Source: Oxyruncus cristatus (taxonomy: Eukaryota > Chordata > Aves > Passeriformes > Cotingidae). From it: a DNA stretch of 64,000 bases. The DNA lies in the NCBI GenBank assembly GCA_013399855.1, contig VXAY01003767.1:62001-126000 (forward strand). The letters run 5' to 3'. The notes beneath the pieces were generated by a model that had not been told where the DNA came from, did no database searches, and was given only the letters and a program-made list of their open reading frames with translations. Position numbers and translations under genes: made by a program. Below, piece by piece: positions 1 through 12,300 of the stretch (its first letter is position 1; the number at the start of each line of letters is the position of its first letter).

Positions 1-1046
1 AGTTTTTCTCGAGCTTCTTTGAAGATCTGTTTAGGGGTAGTTTCTATTCCATAATACCTTCTCTTTAGGGTCTTTTGTCCTTCAAGGCATTTGACTATAA
101 ATATATCAAACACACAGGGAAAAATTTTCAAAACGACGTTTATACCTCTAAAATTGATCAACAGTTATGGAGAGAGGGAGTTAAGAAAGCTAGTTGGGGA
201 AAGATCCACAGAATAGATCCAATGTCTATACTGTGTTATCAGTTTATCCAAGTAATTTAGTGGTGGGCTTCAAAACAAAGTTGATAGATAATTCACCGAA
301 AACGGGTAGCTGGAAATATAGGTGTAACATGATGTACAATATGCAGGACAGGGTAAAGTTTAAGAGCTTCAGATTTCAAGAATATGTACATACTGCTTGA
401 ACAACAGAGAGATCTAGATGAAGTTCAAATGTGCAAAGGTTTCTGCAGAGAGAGTGTAATGGAAAAAGGAGTGGCTATAACCAGATGCACCAGTGGCACA
501 TCCCAGAGAACACATCTACACTGATTTTAAATGGATCAAAGGAAGAATCATACCCAAAGGATACAAGGAAAGAGAATACAAAAGAATGGCCCAGCAATGC
601 GGTAAACATCTAGGAAAAAGGCTGACGCTGATTTCTCTGGAGTCCAAGCTTTTGCAGCCAGGAGAAAGTCTCGGTGACAGCTAGTTCAGGATGTAGGGCT
701 TCTTACTATACACATTCATGGTGCTCTTATGTATCTTAGGGTGTTAGTCTTGATGTCTTTCTACAGTGGCCTGTGGTGGTTGGTTGAGTGAGAGAGCTTT
801 TTGCTTTTTTTCATTTTGATTCTGATTTTTTTTGGAAAGGAGTTCATTACAAAGTCTTATAGCAATGGGCAAAGATCAGATCAAGAAAAGCTTTTTCAGG
901 TGTTTTTTTTCACAGAGACATCCAGAATTACCTCAGATGTCTGTGAAGCGTACAATATTTCCCCTTTCTTACTTTCACCTTTACTTTCACAGTGACATCA
1001 TATGTATAAGGTATTACAAAATTAGTAGAAAGCTCCAAATTATGTA
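1..1046. other. Unassigned sequence left of the first CR1
   Basis: No gene, RNA or repeat family is recognised here. Several overlapping frames of 60-77 codons are open on plus, but they overlap one another, begin at arbitrary ATGs and have no recognisable motif or splice-site pair. The stretch at 75-690 is less AT-rich than the sequence after 780 and could be an eroded retrocopy, which I cannot identify by eye. Short T runs occur near 806 and 900. Confidence 0.4.
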
Positions 1047-2609
1047 TCATAAAATCATAGAATAATTTAGGTTGGAAAAGACCTCTCTGATCATTGTGTC
1101 CAAACATTAATCTAACACGGACAAATCCACCATGAAACCATGTCCCCAGCCACTACATAAACAACTTTTAAATGCTTCCAGGGATGGTGATTGAACTACT
1201 TCACTGGGTAGGCTGTTCCAATTCTTGACAATCATTTTGGTGAAGAATTTTTTGCTAGTATCCCATCTAAATCTCTCCTGATGTAACCTCAGTCCATTTC
1301 CTCTTGTTCTGTCACTTCTTACCAGGGAGAGGAGACCAACTCCCTGCAACCTCTTTTTGGGTAGTTGTAGAGAGTGATAAGGTCCCCCCAGTCCTCTTTT
1401 GATCCAGGCTGAATCACCTCAGCTCCCTCAGTGCTTCATAACAGCTTCACCAGATTCATTGTCCTCCTCTGTACATGCTCTAGCACTTCAGTTGACCCTG
1501 AGATTAGCTCAGTTGGCTAGACTACGATGCTAACAACACCAAGGTTGTGAGTGTGATCCCCATATGGGCCATTCACTAAAGAGTTGCACTCAGTGATCCT
1601 TGTGCATGCCTTCCAACTCAGAATATTTTATGAAATCTGTGGAATGTCGTTCTTGTAGTGAGGGGCCAAAAAAGTAACACAGAATTCAATGTGCAGCTTT
1701 ACCAGTGCTGAATACAGAGGGAAAATCACTGCCCTGGTCCTGCTGGCCACACTATTTCTGATACTGGCCAGGATGCCATTGCCCACCTTGGCTATCTGGG
1801 CACACTGTTAGACCATATCCAGCCATCTGTCAACCTTTTCTGATGAACTACTTTCCAGCCACCCTGCCACCAGACTGTAGCACTGCATGGGGTTGTTGTC
1901 ACCCAAGTACAGAACCTGGCACTTGGACTTGTTTAACCTCAAACGATTGGCCTTGGCCCATGGATCCAGCCCGTCCAGATCTCTCCCTCTGCCGAGCCTT
2001 CTTGCCCTCCAGTAGATCAACACTCCTGCCCATCGCGGTGTCATTTGTGAACTTACTGAGGGTGCACTTGATCCCCTTGTGCAGATCATTAAACAGGATA
2101 TTAAACAGGAATGGCCCCAACATTGAGCCCCACTTGTGGATGGCCTCCAGATGAATGTAACTGCATTCCCCATCACTCTCTAGGCCTTGCCATCCAACCA
2201 GGTTTTTACCCAGCAAAGAGAGAACCTGGCCACACAGGAGAATGCTGTGGGAAATGGTGTCAAAGGCAGCATCCACAGCCTTTTCTCCATTCACTGAGTC
2301 ACCTTATCAAAGAAGATCAGGTAAGTCAAGCAGGACCTGTGTTTCCTAGACCCATTCTGGCTGGGCCTGATCCTGGTAGTCCTTCACATACCGTGTGATG
2401 GCAGCCAGGAAGATCTGCTCCATGACCTTCACCAGCGCTGAGATTAGGCTGACAGGCCTGTAGTTTCCCGGATCCTCCTTCTGGTCTTTCTTGTAGATGG
2501 GTGTCACATTGTCTAACCTCCAGTCAACTGGGATCTCCCTCATTAGCCAGGACTGCTGGTAAATGATTGAAAGGAAGGGCTTCTTCACATCTGTGAAAGG
2601 AGGAAGAAT
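1047..2609 (-). mobile_element. CR1 LINE, 5'-truncated, reverse transcriptase and 3' end, interrupted by a SINE
   Basis: The plus strand starts with AATCATAGAAT followed by a TTAGGTTGGAAAAGACC block, which is the reverse complement of the avian CR1 3' terminus, so the element reads on minus. Broken minus frames match CR1 ORF2 in order. At 2346-2615 there is a PGNYRPVSL reverse transcriptase block. At 1899-2294 there is the palm region. At 1808-2176 comes the LNKSKCQVLYLG block. At 1107-1349 is the C-terminal block GNGLRLHQERF. The palm motif expected as F-A-D-D-T reads F-T-N-D-T near 2031-2051, so one catalytic aspartate is lost. Frames are shifted relative to each other and stops are present, so this is a dead copy. 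It is truncated at its 5' end, as most CR1 copies are. A plus-strand SINE (1491-1642) sits inside it. About 1.4 kb is CR1 proper. Confidence 0.93.
1491..1642 (+). mobile_element. tRNA-Ile-derived SINE with CR1-like tail (TguSINE1 type)
   Basis: Bases 1497-1571 align along their length with a tRNA-Ile(AAU) gene. The A box TAGCTCAGTTGG is at 1505-1516, a degraded B box is at about 1550-1560, and the acceptor end GGGCCA is at 1566-1571. The anticodon arm reads GCTAACAACACC, as in tRNA-Ile with drift. The head runs straight into a CR1 3'-UTR-like tail (GTTGCACTCAGTGATCCTTGTG, then TTCCAACTCAGAATATTTTATG). Passerine TguSINE1 is known to have this composition, with CR1 supplying the machinery. It is inserted in a minus-strand CR1: CR1 sequence before 1490 rejoins cleanly at about 1643. 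The B box has drifted from GGTTCRA, so pol III activity is doubtful. Confidence 0.85.
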
Positions 2610-2648
2610 AGTCATCCCATATCAGAGATACTAGAGAGCATTTCCAAC
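2610..2648 (+). repeat. Left copy of a perfect 39-bp direct repeat flanking an LTR
   Basis: The 39 bases starting AGTCATCCCATATCAGAGAT and ending TTTCCAAC recur without a mismatch at 2999-3037. The left copy abuts the 5' truncation point of the minus-strand CR1. The length is far beyond the 4-6 bp target duplication expected of a retrovirus. Confidence 0.9.
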
Positions 2649-2998
2649 CTCTGTGGCTTTGCCTGCATACCTTGGCATATACAGAATGCCAGGGTGTGAT
2701 CTAAGATGGCTACTGCCCCTTAGGTCAGAACAAAGGTGGATTTTGGCCAAGAAGAAGGCAGGGCACCTGACCAGATAACAAACTTTTTACTCTGCCCACA
2801 AACCTGTTGTACCCAATTAGAAATACATTAGTAATGCATGTTTATAGTTTGATCTATGATGTGTACCAATCACATTGTATTGACCATGCACAGGGGTGAG
2901 AAGACTGTATAAAAAGGACTGTCTTGTTCAATAAAGCGGACATTTTGCCGATCATATTGGTTGTACGCATCTGTCACGAGCTCCTCCACCCACAGAAC
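2649..2998 (+). mobile_element. Solo LTR, alpharetrovirus-like or ERVK-like, about 350 bp
   Basis: A TATAAAAA box at 2908-2915 is followed only 15 bases later by AATAAA at 2930-2935. The block after it (CGGACATTTTGCCGATCATATTGG) has the same arrangement as the R region of alpharetroviral LTRs: polyadenylation signal just upstream of a short R, then a TTGG-rich U5. The plus orientation follows from these signals. No primer-binding site, gag, pol or env sequence adjoins it, so it is a solo or partial LTR. Exact ends are uncertain. The element could begin at TGTGG (2652) or at TGTGATCTAAG (about 2696). It ends near CCCACAGAACA (2998). Confidence 0.6.
2908..2935 (+). promoter_or_regulatory. LTR TATA box and polyadenylation signal
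   Basis: TATAAAAA lies at 2908-2915 and AATAAA at 2930-2935, 14 bases between them. This spacing places the polyadenylation signal close to the expected cap site, which is typical of very short R regions. Activity cannot be judged from sequence. Confidence 0.55.
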
Positions 2999-3037
2999 AG
3001 TCATCCCATATCAGAGATACTAGAGAGCATTTCCAAC
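2999..3037 (+). repeat. Right copy of the 39-bp direct repeat
   Basis: Identical over 39 bases to 2610-2648. The flanking bases differ on both outer sides (T versus C before the copies, C versus T after them), so the identity stops exactly at the element edges. Confidence 0.9.
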
Positions 3038-3703
3038 TATTTTAGTACATTCAAAGGGACTGTAGCTGTGACAATGATGCTCCTTTCTCATTTTCACACT
3101 GTTATACAAAGGGATTGGCAGTCATCTTTGTGGTAAGCTTTAATATTGGGTGGGTTTGTCTGCACATTTTGGGTTCTCTTTCATTAGGTCTCTTTCACAG
3201 ATCTTCTGTTTTCAATTTTATCTTCAGTCAAGATTCACTTTGTGGTAACAACAGGAGATCTTTCTGATACTTTTCCATATATTTCTACTTCTGTCATGCA
3301 TACACAAGCAGCTAAGGCACAGATAAATTTTCTCTTTTTGTTCATGTTTATCTCATAAAATGTTACCATGGTCTTACAGAAATCTAAAAAAAAAACCAGG
3401 ATCCCTAAAATATGAAATAGAATGTCAGCCCCAAATCTCTGCAGTTGTGCTTATTACAAAATGTTAAAATAGAAATCAGGATTTTATTTAAAATTGAGCA
3501 TCATTTCCTGTCAGTGCTTTCATCTGTTTGATCTAATTGAAAGTTGTTATTTCTCTTGGACAAATTTATGCCACAACATCTGTATTTGCATAAAACACAA
3601 TCTCTTCACTTTTCATCCCTTTGATGTAACTTTTACACCAATGAAAAAAACCCAGAAGATTCATGAAAGGAAACACAAATGCAAAAGACTTAAAATATTT
3701 AAC
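3038..3703. other. Unassigned AT-rich sequence
   Basis: I see no gene or recognisable repeat. The 89-codon plus frame at 3494-3763 has no motif and runs into the CR1 tail that follows, so it is taken as chance. Confidence 0.5.
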
Positions 3704-3765
3704 ATAGATTCATTGACCTTAGAGGTTTTTTTCAACATTAATGATTCTATGGTGATTCTATAATA
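3704..3765 (+). mobile_element. CR1 LINE 3'-end fragment
   Basis: The run TAGATTCATTGACCTTAGAGG, then a TTCAACATTAATGATTCTATGG block and a second GATTCTAT, follows the CR1 3' UTR and its ATTCTATG-type tail in order. Only about 60 bases remain. Divergence is high, so it is an old copy. Confidence 0.6.
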
Positions 3766-6290
3766 TGGGAATATTTTATTAATATTATTCATGTGATTTT
3801 ATTTACTAGATATCCCTCAGGTTCCCAGTCATAAACCTAGGTAAACAGAAACTTAAAGTGTCTCCAAATAGCATAGAACTAAAAATAAAAAAAAAAAACA
3901 AACAACCAACTTTCAGACTTACCAACAAATAAAAAGAATTTGTATAATAAACATCCCGTAAGACCTAGGTTACTATGCCCTCTAGTCATCTCTCTTGAAT
4001 TTTCCCTAAAAACTGTTTTTTCTAACTTGCATTTTATTTTAATTAACAACATCATACTATATTGCATAAATTAAACTCCCAGGATAAAATGAAGAAATTC
4101 AGTCTTGCTCTTAAAGGATAAATAATAATTCACAAACAAATATAGAAAAAGGAAAGCATGATTTTGCAGATAAAGTTTAAAAGTGTTGGGAAAGAGAACA
4201 ACATTTATTTGCCATTAAGGTGCTGCTGGGGTTTTGAAGATTCTTAGGTAACATTTCTATAAAAGTCTGCTGATTTTTAATATCTGAGTTCAAACCTCAA
4301 GGGCTCTGTTGCTAATAATAGCTCCCTAGTGAAATCTGAAGGACTTCTGGGGAAGGAACAATCTACCTGGTGGCAACCAGTATCCAGCAAAATATAGATC
4401 TGTACATTAATTTCAGGATCTTACTTCTGATTTTTTCCTTCTTCTTTTGTAGTAAAAAGCTGCTGTGAGTGTATAAGCTGCATATATAAATTACTGGAAA
4501 CAAAATAAACGAAAGAAAGAGCAAAATCTAAGTTGAGCCTTTACTTCTAGAGCTATGTAGTTGTAGTTTAGATCTAAGATATTTTTCAAAAGCTGTGCCT
4601 GTCAAATAATATTAATCAGGTTAAGTTATACCTCATGAATATGTAAGTTGTTTGTTCATTATCGTGGGTTACACTTCCATTTATAAATAATGATCCAGTT
4701 TTATTGCTACTACAGATAAATATTAGGGAAATAATTTAAATAGTTTTATTAGCAACATTTTACCTCAGAAATACATATATTTTTATACCCCCATTTTCTC
4801 TCATGCATTTACTTTTGTAGTTGTATTGAGATATGCATCATACATACTAGCTATATACATTAAACATTTAATGTCTATATGAGAGAAAATAAAACACGAA
4901 TTTGGGAAGTTATCTTGGTTTTAGGTATAGTATAGGGTTTTATCCTAGGACTTTCACATCTGAAGCATTAATACTGAATGCTCCTGATATCACAATTTCT
5001 TCTGCTACTGTTACAGAAGACTTACTGTTTAGCTTTTCTGACAAAAACACTGCTTTAGTTCTTTTAACTCCATGTGTAGTCTAATGAGTTGGTCTTTATT
5101 TTCAGGTCATTCATGTGAAGGGATTAAAGTGATAGCACTCAAATAATTAACCTTAGATGTTATGTTAAAATATTTTTCAGGTTAAAACTCCTGAAACCTA
5201 AGAATCAAAAGATTAAACATATCTTTAGCATTGTGAAGGCAGGAGTCAAGGTTACGTATAGTAACCAGTAATTAAAGATTCAACAACTACAGCTGAAGAG
5301 CCAAATATTTAATCTTGTCTATGCTACATTTAATTTAAAAATCAAACTGTCAATGTCTCATGGACAGATACGCTGACAAACAAAAATCACTTTCCTACTT
5401 TTATTTGAGAGTCATGCACAGATGAAGTGTGCACAGGGAACCTGCAGACCCACCGGATATGTAGGACTGCAGTCCTCCCCCGGCTGTGCTTCAAATCTTG
5501 TGGAAACTGCCTGACAGCTACTGCTGGCATAGGAGTCCAGAAATGTTATGCCCTACTGCAGACTGGCCAGCAGGATTGGAGAGGTGACAAGAGGGAGAGC
5601 AGGAGCATCACTCTCTTGTTACAGAGCTCGCAGCTGCTGGAGATCAGGCATATGGCAATGCTTTGTAATTATTTGTATTTCTTTAGTGTCTAAAGATGCC
5701 TGCTGGGATCAATGCACCACTGCGTAATCTCTTACTCTTTAAAAGATGAGGCCTATTCCAAAAAGTTTAAGATCTGAAGAGGCAAGGCAGAGAGATAAAA
5801 AGAATTTTCAAGAAGAGAAAGTAAAGACATGGGTGTTTCATACCTCATGGTGGTATGAACTATTCCAATTTTAGGTTTAAAAAAATATATTTAGACACCT
5901 TTTAAAAAATAATTAATCTGGAGAATGCATGACAGGGAGAGATACACAGGTAGACACATCTAAATGGGAAGAACAAAAGAAAAGGAAACAGGCATTGAAA
6001 CAGAATACAAAGAAGTGAAGAGAGAGGATAAAAGGAAAAAAGAAGACATAAGGGAATACGGATAAAAGCGGATTCATTCACAGACCTTTAGAAAGTAATG
6101 AAATTTGATAGTATCCACTTTTTGGGTAATCTTTAATAAAGAAGCTAATATGCATCGTAAAATGTAGTAAATCTTTCTAGACATACCTAAAACAAGCTTT
6201 TGCTTCCATGTGGTTTATCTTTTCTGATGACAGTACTAGATAGCTTAGTCCAGTGCAATTGCCTAAAACAGTGATGATGATAGTGAAAAA
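3766..6290. other. AT-rich unique sequence with one open, GC-richer stretch
   Basis: No gene or repeat family is identified. At 5427-5693 the base composition rises to roughly half GC and a plus frame stays open for 88 codons, with several cysteines. I see no acceptor-donor pair that would make it a convincing exon and cannot assign it to a family. The rest is AT-rich with short A and T runs, including a 12-base A run near 3887. Confidence 0.45.
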
Positions 6291-6324
6291 TCAGTCAGTA
6301 TCAGTCAGTATCAGTCAGTCAGTA
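6291..6324 (+). repeat. Short tandem repeat, TCAGTCAGTA units
   Basis: TCAGTCAGTA occurs twice in full, then expands as TCAGTCAGTCAGTA. This is a compound 4/10-bp microsatellite of 34 bases. Confidence 0.85.
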
Positions 6325-9300
6325 TATAGTCATGTTTTCCTATTTTCACACCAAGATATACTTAGTATATAAAGTCACAGACAACAAGCAAATGAGCTGA
6401 ATACATAAGTATATTATTTACATTTTAAGTGAATTACATACTACAGAAAAAAAATAAAGAAAAAATATTCTGTCATGAAAAAAAACCTATATAAACTTCA
6501 GTCACAATGCAAGGTTATTTAGGGTCTGTAGACAGGAATACAATCCAGTGAATTTCAACAAAACTCAACAACTCATTTGAAAAAAAATCTTGAAAAAGCT
6601 TTGGCAAAACTAAAGGGTTCTGAAGGTCCCAATGTGTGATGTGATTTGCATCTCTGACTGACACTACAATATTACTTAATTGCATTGTTATAGGTTCTTG
6701 AGAATTGCTAATACCAAAACAGTTGTCTGGTGTCTAGTGTTACATTTCTTGTTTTGTAAGGTTTTTTCCTTTTCATTTTGTCTCAAGACGTACCTGCAAA
6801 AATAAAAATTATGTCATGCCTACAATTATTTGAAGTTTATAAAACAGAAACAATGAATGGAATAAAATTAGATTTCTATTCTGAAGTAATTTCCTTTTGT
6901 CTCTGATTGTCTAATCATTAAATTAGCTAACTTAATATTGTCTTCATCTTTTTACTTCTATGTAAATGAATAATTTTGAAAAAAAAAGTTATTATTTGCC
7001 CTTTCATTAATAAAAAGAGCCTTGAATAAGTACTTAATTTTGAAAGATTTTATTATCCTTTCTTTTATCAGTAAGGTTCTTCTAATTGTGTTGAAAAACA
7101 GAGCACAGTCTTCTTTTGTTCTTCCTTAAAGAAACTCCCACATGATGAAAGGCAAATTTAGTGTCATAAGTATGACTGAAAACAAACAGTGACTTAGGTG
7201 AAGTTGCAATAAGATCAGAATTGATTATCAGTCAGGATCTAATTAACAGAAGTAATCATCCTCAGTTACACCCATCAAGGGAGTACTTAATTCCTCAGTG
7301 TTTAAGAAGCAGTTTATGATTCCCAGAAGCTCAGACATACTCATAATTAATACCTTGATTCTGATTTGATAATAGTACTATAAATTGTCCAAGGTATCTC
7401 ATTCTCCATTATCACTCAATCCCAAGTAATAGGAATAAGAGGGCCAAGGAGAAAATATGGCAGGAAAAGAGTTTTCGTCTTGAATGGGCACATACAAGCC
7501 AAAATTTGGAGTAAGTGAAAATTATTTTCTGAAGGGCCATTAAACAATATGCATACAGTTTTTGAGTTCCAAAAATTAGTTTCTTTCTGGCAGGCATGTA
7601 AAGAACTCTCCCTTCCCCCCACTCTCCCATTCTAGGCATTATTAATCCTTTAAGCCATTTACATTCCTACAGAAGGCAACTGAATCTGGCAGGATTCTGA
7701 AAGCACATCAATCAATGGGACAGTCAGTGTCACACAGAAAAAAAAATCAAATACCAGAAGGTTCAACTATCATTTCATGGTGAAAATTCAGAGTAAAACC
7801 ATTATGTGGCTGGTTTTAACATCTTGGAAAAGGAAGAAAACACCAGCCTAGGAAATGGGACGGTAGGAAGGAGAGTGCATTGGGGGGAAAAATGATGGAT
7901 GAATCATTTGAATTCTAGAAAAAGTATTATCAACAACTTGATCATTGGAAGGATATATTTGTATGACCTCTTCAGAGAAGTTGTAATGTATTAGTTACAA
8001 TACTGCCTATTTTTTCTTTTTGATATAATAGTGCTTTTACATTATGTATTAGATAAAAAGGTTGAAGTCCACAATGGTCTTTCAGGTGTATTATTTATTT
8101 ATACAAATTTGAAAAAAATAACTAAGAGAATTTTACCCAGGAAATCAGAAAACTGTATAATTCCAGTTCTCTATAGAAATTAGTATATATTTACTACTCT
8201 GCAATTCAGACTTCATTTGAGTTTGTTGTATTATATATGAGACTATCCAAAGTGCCAAGGAATTAGACTTCATCCAGGAGTTAACTGAATAGATTTTTCT
8301 CTGACCCATCCTCCATGAGTACCAAATACACTGCGCACACCTTCCTGCAACCTGTGCACCAGTTAGTTGCACTACAGAAAAATACACTTTTCTTGGTAAT
8401 CCTATAGGAAACAGTGGTACCAGGTTTCTGACTTGGAATTCTTTGTACAAAACAGTGTTTACACCCAGGGTAGTATTTTTTGGTTTATGATGGTCTTATA
8501 TATTCCATTAATTTTAACACAGTTATCAGGAGGAAATGGGGTTGCGCAGGAGGCAGTTAAGGGGAAATCCTAGGATCTGAATGTTGAATGTTTCTTGAAT
8601 GTTATTTCTCTCATTTCACATCAGGTCTGCATTAAAGGATAAATTTTAAATAGGAATAAATCCCCTCTTTGGATGGAGCCAGTTTCCATTTAAGGTTATT
8701 TTTTGGGGGGGGGAGCTCATAGTTGGAGGGAGTGGTCGTTTAACTAGAATGTTATGATTTTTCCAACAGCATAGAAAAAATAGATAGGAAAATTAATGAG
8801 TTATGGACAATAGTTTTTAAAGAAAGTGACTACATGTAAAAGGTTAAATTCCTTACAGAAACAGAATAAAAATTTCCTCTCGTCTCAACACCTACTTTAG
8901 GTTTAAGAATATTTTTTTCTGGGCTCTCCATGTCCATAGTTGTTTGACATAATAACAGAGGGTTAAATTCCATCTGCTCTAAAGCAGAGATAGGTTCAAA
9001 GGACTGAAATTTCAGCTGTAAGGGCCCTAAAAGAGCAGGAGGAAAAAACGTGTGTTGGCTATTAGTGTGCCAGGATTTTAGTAATATCTTTCTCATTGCA
9101 AAAGTCCCTATTTATGCACAGAGTGGAAATAACATCTGTATTCTATGCTATCCTCTAGAAAATTGACTTATCCTCTTCAGGACACAAGTCTGCGTTACGA
9201 TATAAAGATATGACACCTTCCTTATAACTTCAATTAAACTTTAACTATAAATGCTTATACAGCAGGGATTCATATTTGTTGGGTTTTTTTTCATTTTCAT

Positions 9301-12300
9301 GGCTATGTAGAGGGTTTACTTTCTGGGCAGTGGAGAAAGTGAGGCGATAGTCATCATCAGAAATTTAGGCTGTCAGTCAGCATATAGAAAATTCATACAC
9401 TGACACTTTAAACAGAGAGTTCCCACTGTAAGCATGAAGTCGGTTGTATCTCATGTCACAGTTACAATACTAGCTTACAATACAGTAGTCCCCTGTTTAA
9501 AACAAGCCTAATCATTCGACCAAAATTGGTTTGGCCTTTTCTTCACTTCCAAGGTTCAGCTTCCAGAAACGCCCCCTGAGCTGTTCAGCTGGCATTATTT
9601 GCTTCATTTTCAATCAGTGATAGTGCCACCACTTTCCATCTTTATTACTGCTCTGTAGTACTGCAGACATGCTGAGCTATTCCAGTAGTTCAGAGATGCA
9701 GTGAAGACTCCAAGCAGCCTTGTAAAAGCCTTGGGCTGTTACAAAAAAACCCACAGAGCTTTTTATTGGTCCATGGTGAAACATGATTTGCTTTCAACTT
9801 CAGTTTAGAGCTAAAGAAGTGTTTTAATCATTATTGTTTCTATAACAGAGCTAAAAAATCAAGATGTGTTTATGTACATTGTAACTAATATCCTCCTCAT
9901 CAAAATGTCATCAGGTGCTAAGGTTTTCATTTTTTTAAGACATATCTTGCAGAAAAGAGAATAATAATTTCTGATAAATTCAGATTTTTCTTTTTCCTAG
10001 CCTCATGGAAAGATTTTTGACAGATATTATTATTAATGTAGTTTTTCATCAGTCATAGACTAGATTTTCACCATCATCGTGATGTCTTCTCAAAAGAGAT
10101 CTGTACACTATCAAAAAACAGGTCACTTAACACCTGAATTTGTTGTATGACTACGTCCTGTATTCTGAAATAATGTTGGAAAATTATGATATCTGCTTTT
10201 GCAGATACATGTGAACTGAATTTTGGATACAGTTTAATTTTAGTGCTCATTTGTTCCTTGTTTAAAAACCCCTATGGAGCAGTAAGAATGGTGTAAGTTG
10301 AAAGTAAGCTTTTTCGCACTCCTTTTTTTTTCCCTACGATGACAAAGTAGCTTGATAAAACCTATTACACCCTTGGTTTTTACTATGTGATAATTTTAAA
10401 TAATTATTTAGTCTTTCTTCCCTTTAATGCAATCTTCTTTCATCTTACCATAGTTGGAGGAGACACACACTATTTAGTGCTGGTAAAGTAATTCAGTCTC
10501 AATGAGAAGTAAGTATCTGCAGTGCTCTTGTTGCTTTAGCATTTACTTCCTAACAATTGAGATATTTTTTTTGCCCCATGTGGTACAATCAACAGAGAAA
10601 AAAAGAAACAAATAAGACAGGGCATTTTTTGTTTATGAGTCCGTGTTTATTCTCTGTAATTGCACAGGTTTCTGTTGAATGTGAAAACACATTGGTTCAA
10701 TGATCACATGGCTTTAGGAACATCTTCTGCTTTGCTTTATTATCTTTGATGCTTTTTTGTTGATGATCTTTTATTGTCTCCGATCTTTACTGCTCCAACT
10801 GCCGATTCTTGATAAATATATTCCTTTTATAAAAAAATATGTGTGTGACATAAATAAGATTGTCCTCTCCTGTTAATATAAATATTGTTTGCTGACCATT
10901 AATGGTTTCAGAACTATGATATTTAGAAAGGAGATTTTCTGACATACTCATGGCAACAAAATAATTTCTGTCTTTCATAGATGGGTTATACTCATGTTTT
11001 TATTTCCAGCTGAGTTTTTTTGTTGTTGTTGTCATTTTTGGGCTTACGATTTTTACAAAATGAATCTATCCTTCTGCAGAAACTACGAAAGCATTTCCAA
11101 AGGGAATTATAATCTCAGGTCAGGTTTTCCCCAAGTTTCCAAATTTCTCCTACTGTTCTCACAATTCACATTATTTTACCTATTCAAGATTCTCTTATAT
11201 TACAATTTTAGAGCACTTATAAAGTTAGATATATTTTTCAAATATTCATACTTGTTCTTAAAGAACCAAGAGCTATTCAGTGGAAAGATTCCCATTCTTA
11301 AGGGACTAAACATAATTAAACTGTAGTAGAATACCATGAAGAAAGTTCATACTTAAAGGAAATTATGTGAACAACCAAGAAGAACTCAGCACATGAAGAT
11401 ATTTATATAAACACATTTAAACAATTAGATACATGAATTCATTTATGCTAAATATATATTTAATTTCTGAATTGTGAAAATATAAATATACATATAATAA
11501 ATATAAATTGTCAATATGTGGTATTATTATAAGTATTTTATTATATATAAATATATATCTAAATGCTTGATAATACTTTAAGCATGAGGTTTAAAATTTT
11601 TTATCTCCTTTAAGTAGTCAAATTAAGCTGAAGCACATAAAGTAAACTTCATAAAATGGCCCTCAAGATTAGTGAAGGTACAATTTCAGTCCATCTTGTT
11701 TTACTGGATAGTTTTCTACAGCTGAATGAATTTTTCTCAGGCTTTCCCTAACACTAGCCTACTATATGTGCCTCAACGAGTCATTTTTTATTGGTCTAAC
11801 AGCAGTCTCAGACCTGACAATAGTAAAAGATGATGATTTTAGCGATTAATTGTGAGAAGGCAGTGAGCATTATATATGCATTAGTTTAAAGTATATGGTA
11901 CCGAAGGTTACAAGTCACTCCAGAATGGTTCTTTTGGACTGAATTTTCTACTGACTGCCTGAAGTAACAGATATTAAATAGGTGAAGTATCATAATGAAT
12001 ATTAGAACTGGGGCATTATTTCTTGAAACTGATAATACCAAGTGACATCTTGAACAGTGGGGGAATTGCTTTACAGGTTTACATTATAGGTGTATATCAA
12101 AGATGTATGTAAGGTTTTCCTGTAATTTCTTAAGGTTACCCTGGTTCAGCTCAAAATCTCATTTCTATATATTTTTCTTGACAGTATTCTAAGATGATGA
12201 AAACACTAAGTCTTTTTATTCTCTATTATTCCTTCTCTTTCTACTGTTTATTCCCATCTGAAGTCAGAATCTCAGATAGTGGCATCAATCATAGCACAAC

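Noticed and set aside
1497..1571. Functional tRNA-Ile gene
   Set aside because: The acceptor stem and B box are degraded, and the sequence continues into a CR1 tail. It is the head of a SINE.
6688..6793. Possible minus terminal exon after TTTTTATTTTTGCAG
   Set aside because: The acceptor is good, but the 34-residue frame is Lys, Gln and Asn rich, AT-driven and matches nothing. Such acceptors are frequent in T-rich DNA.
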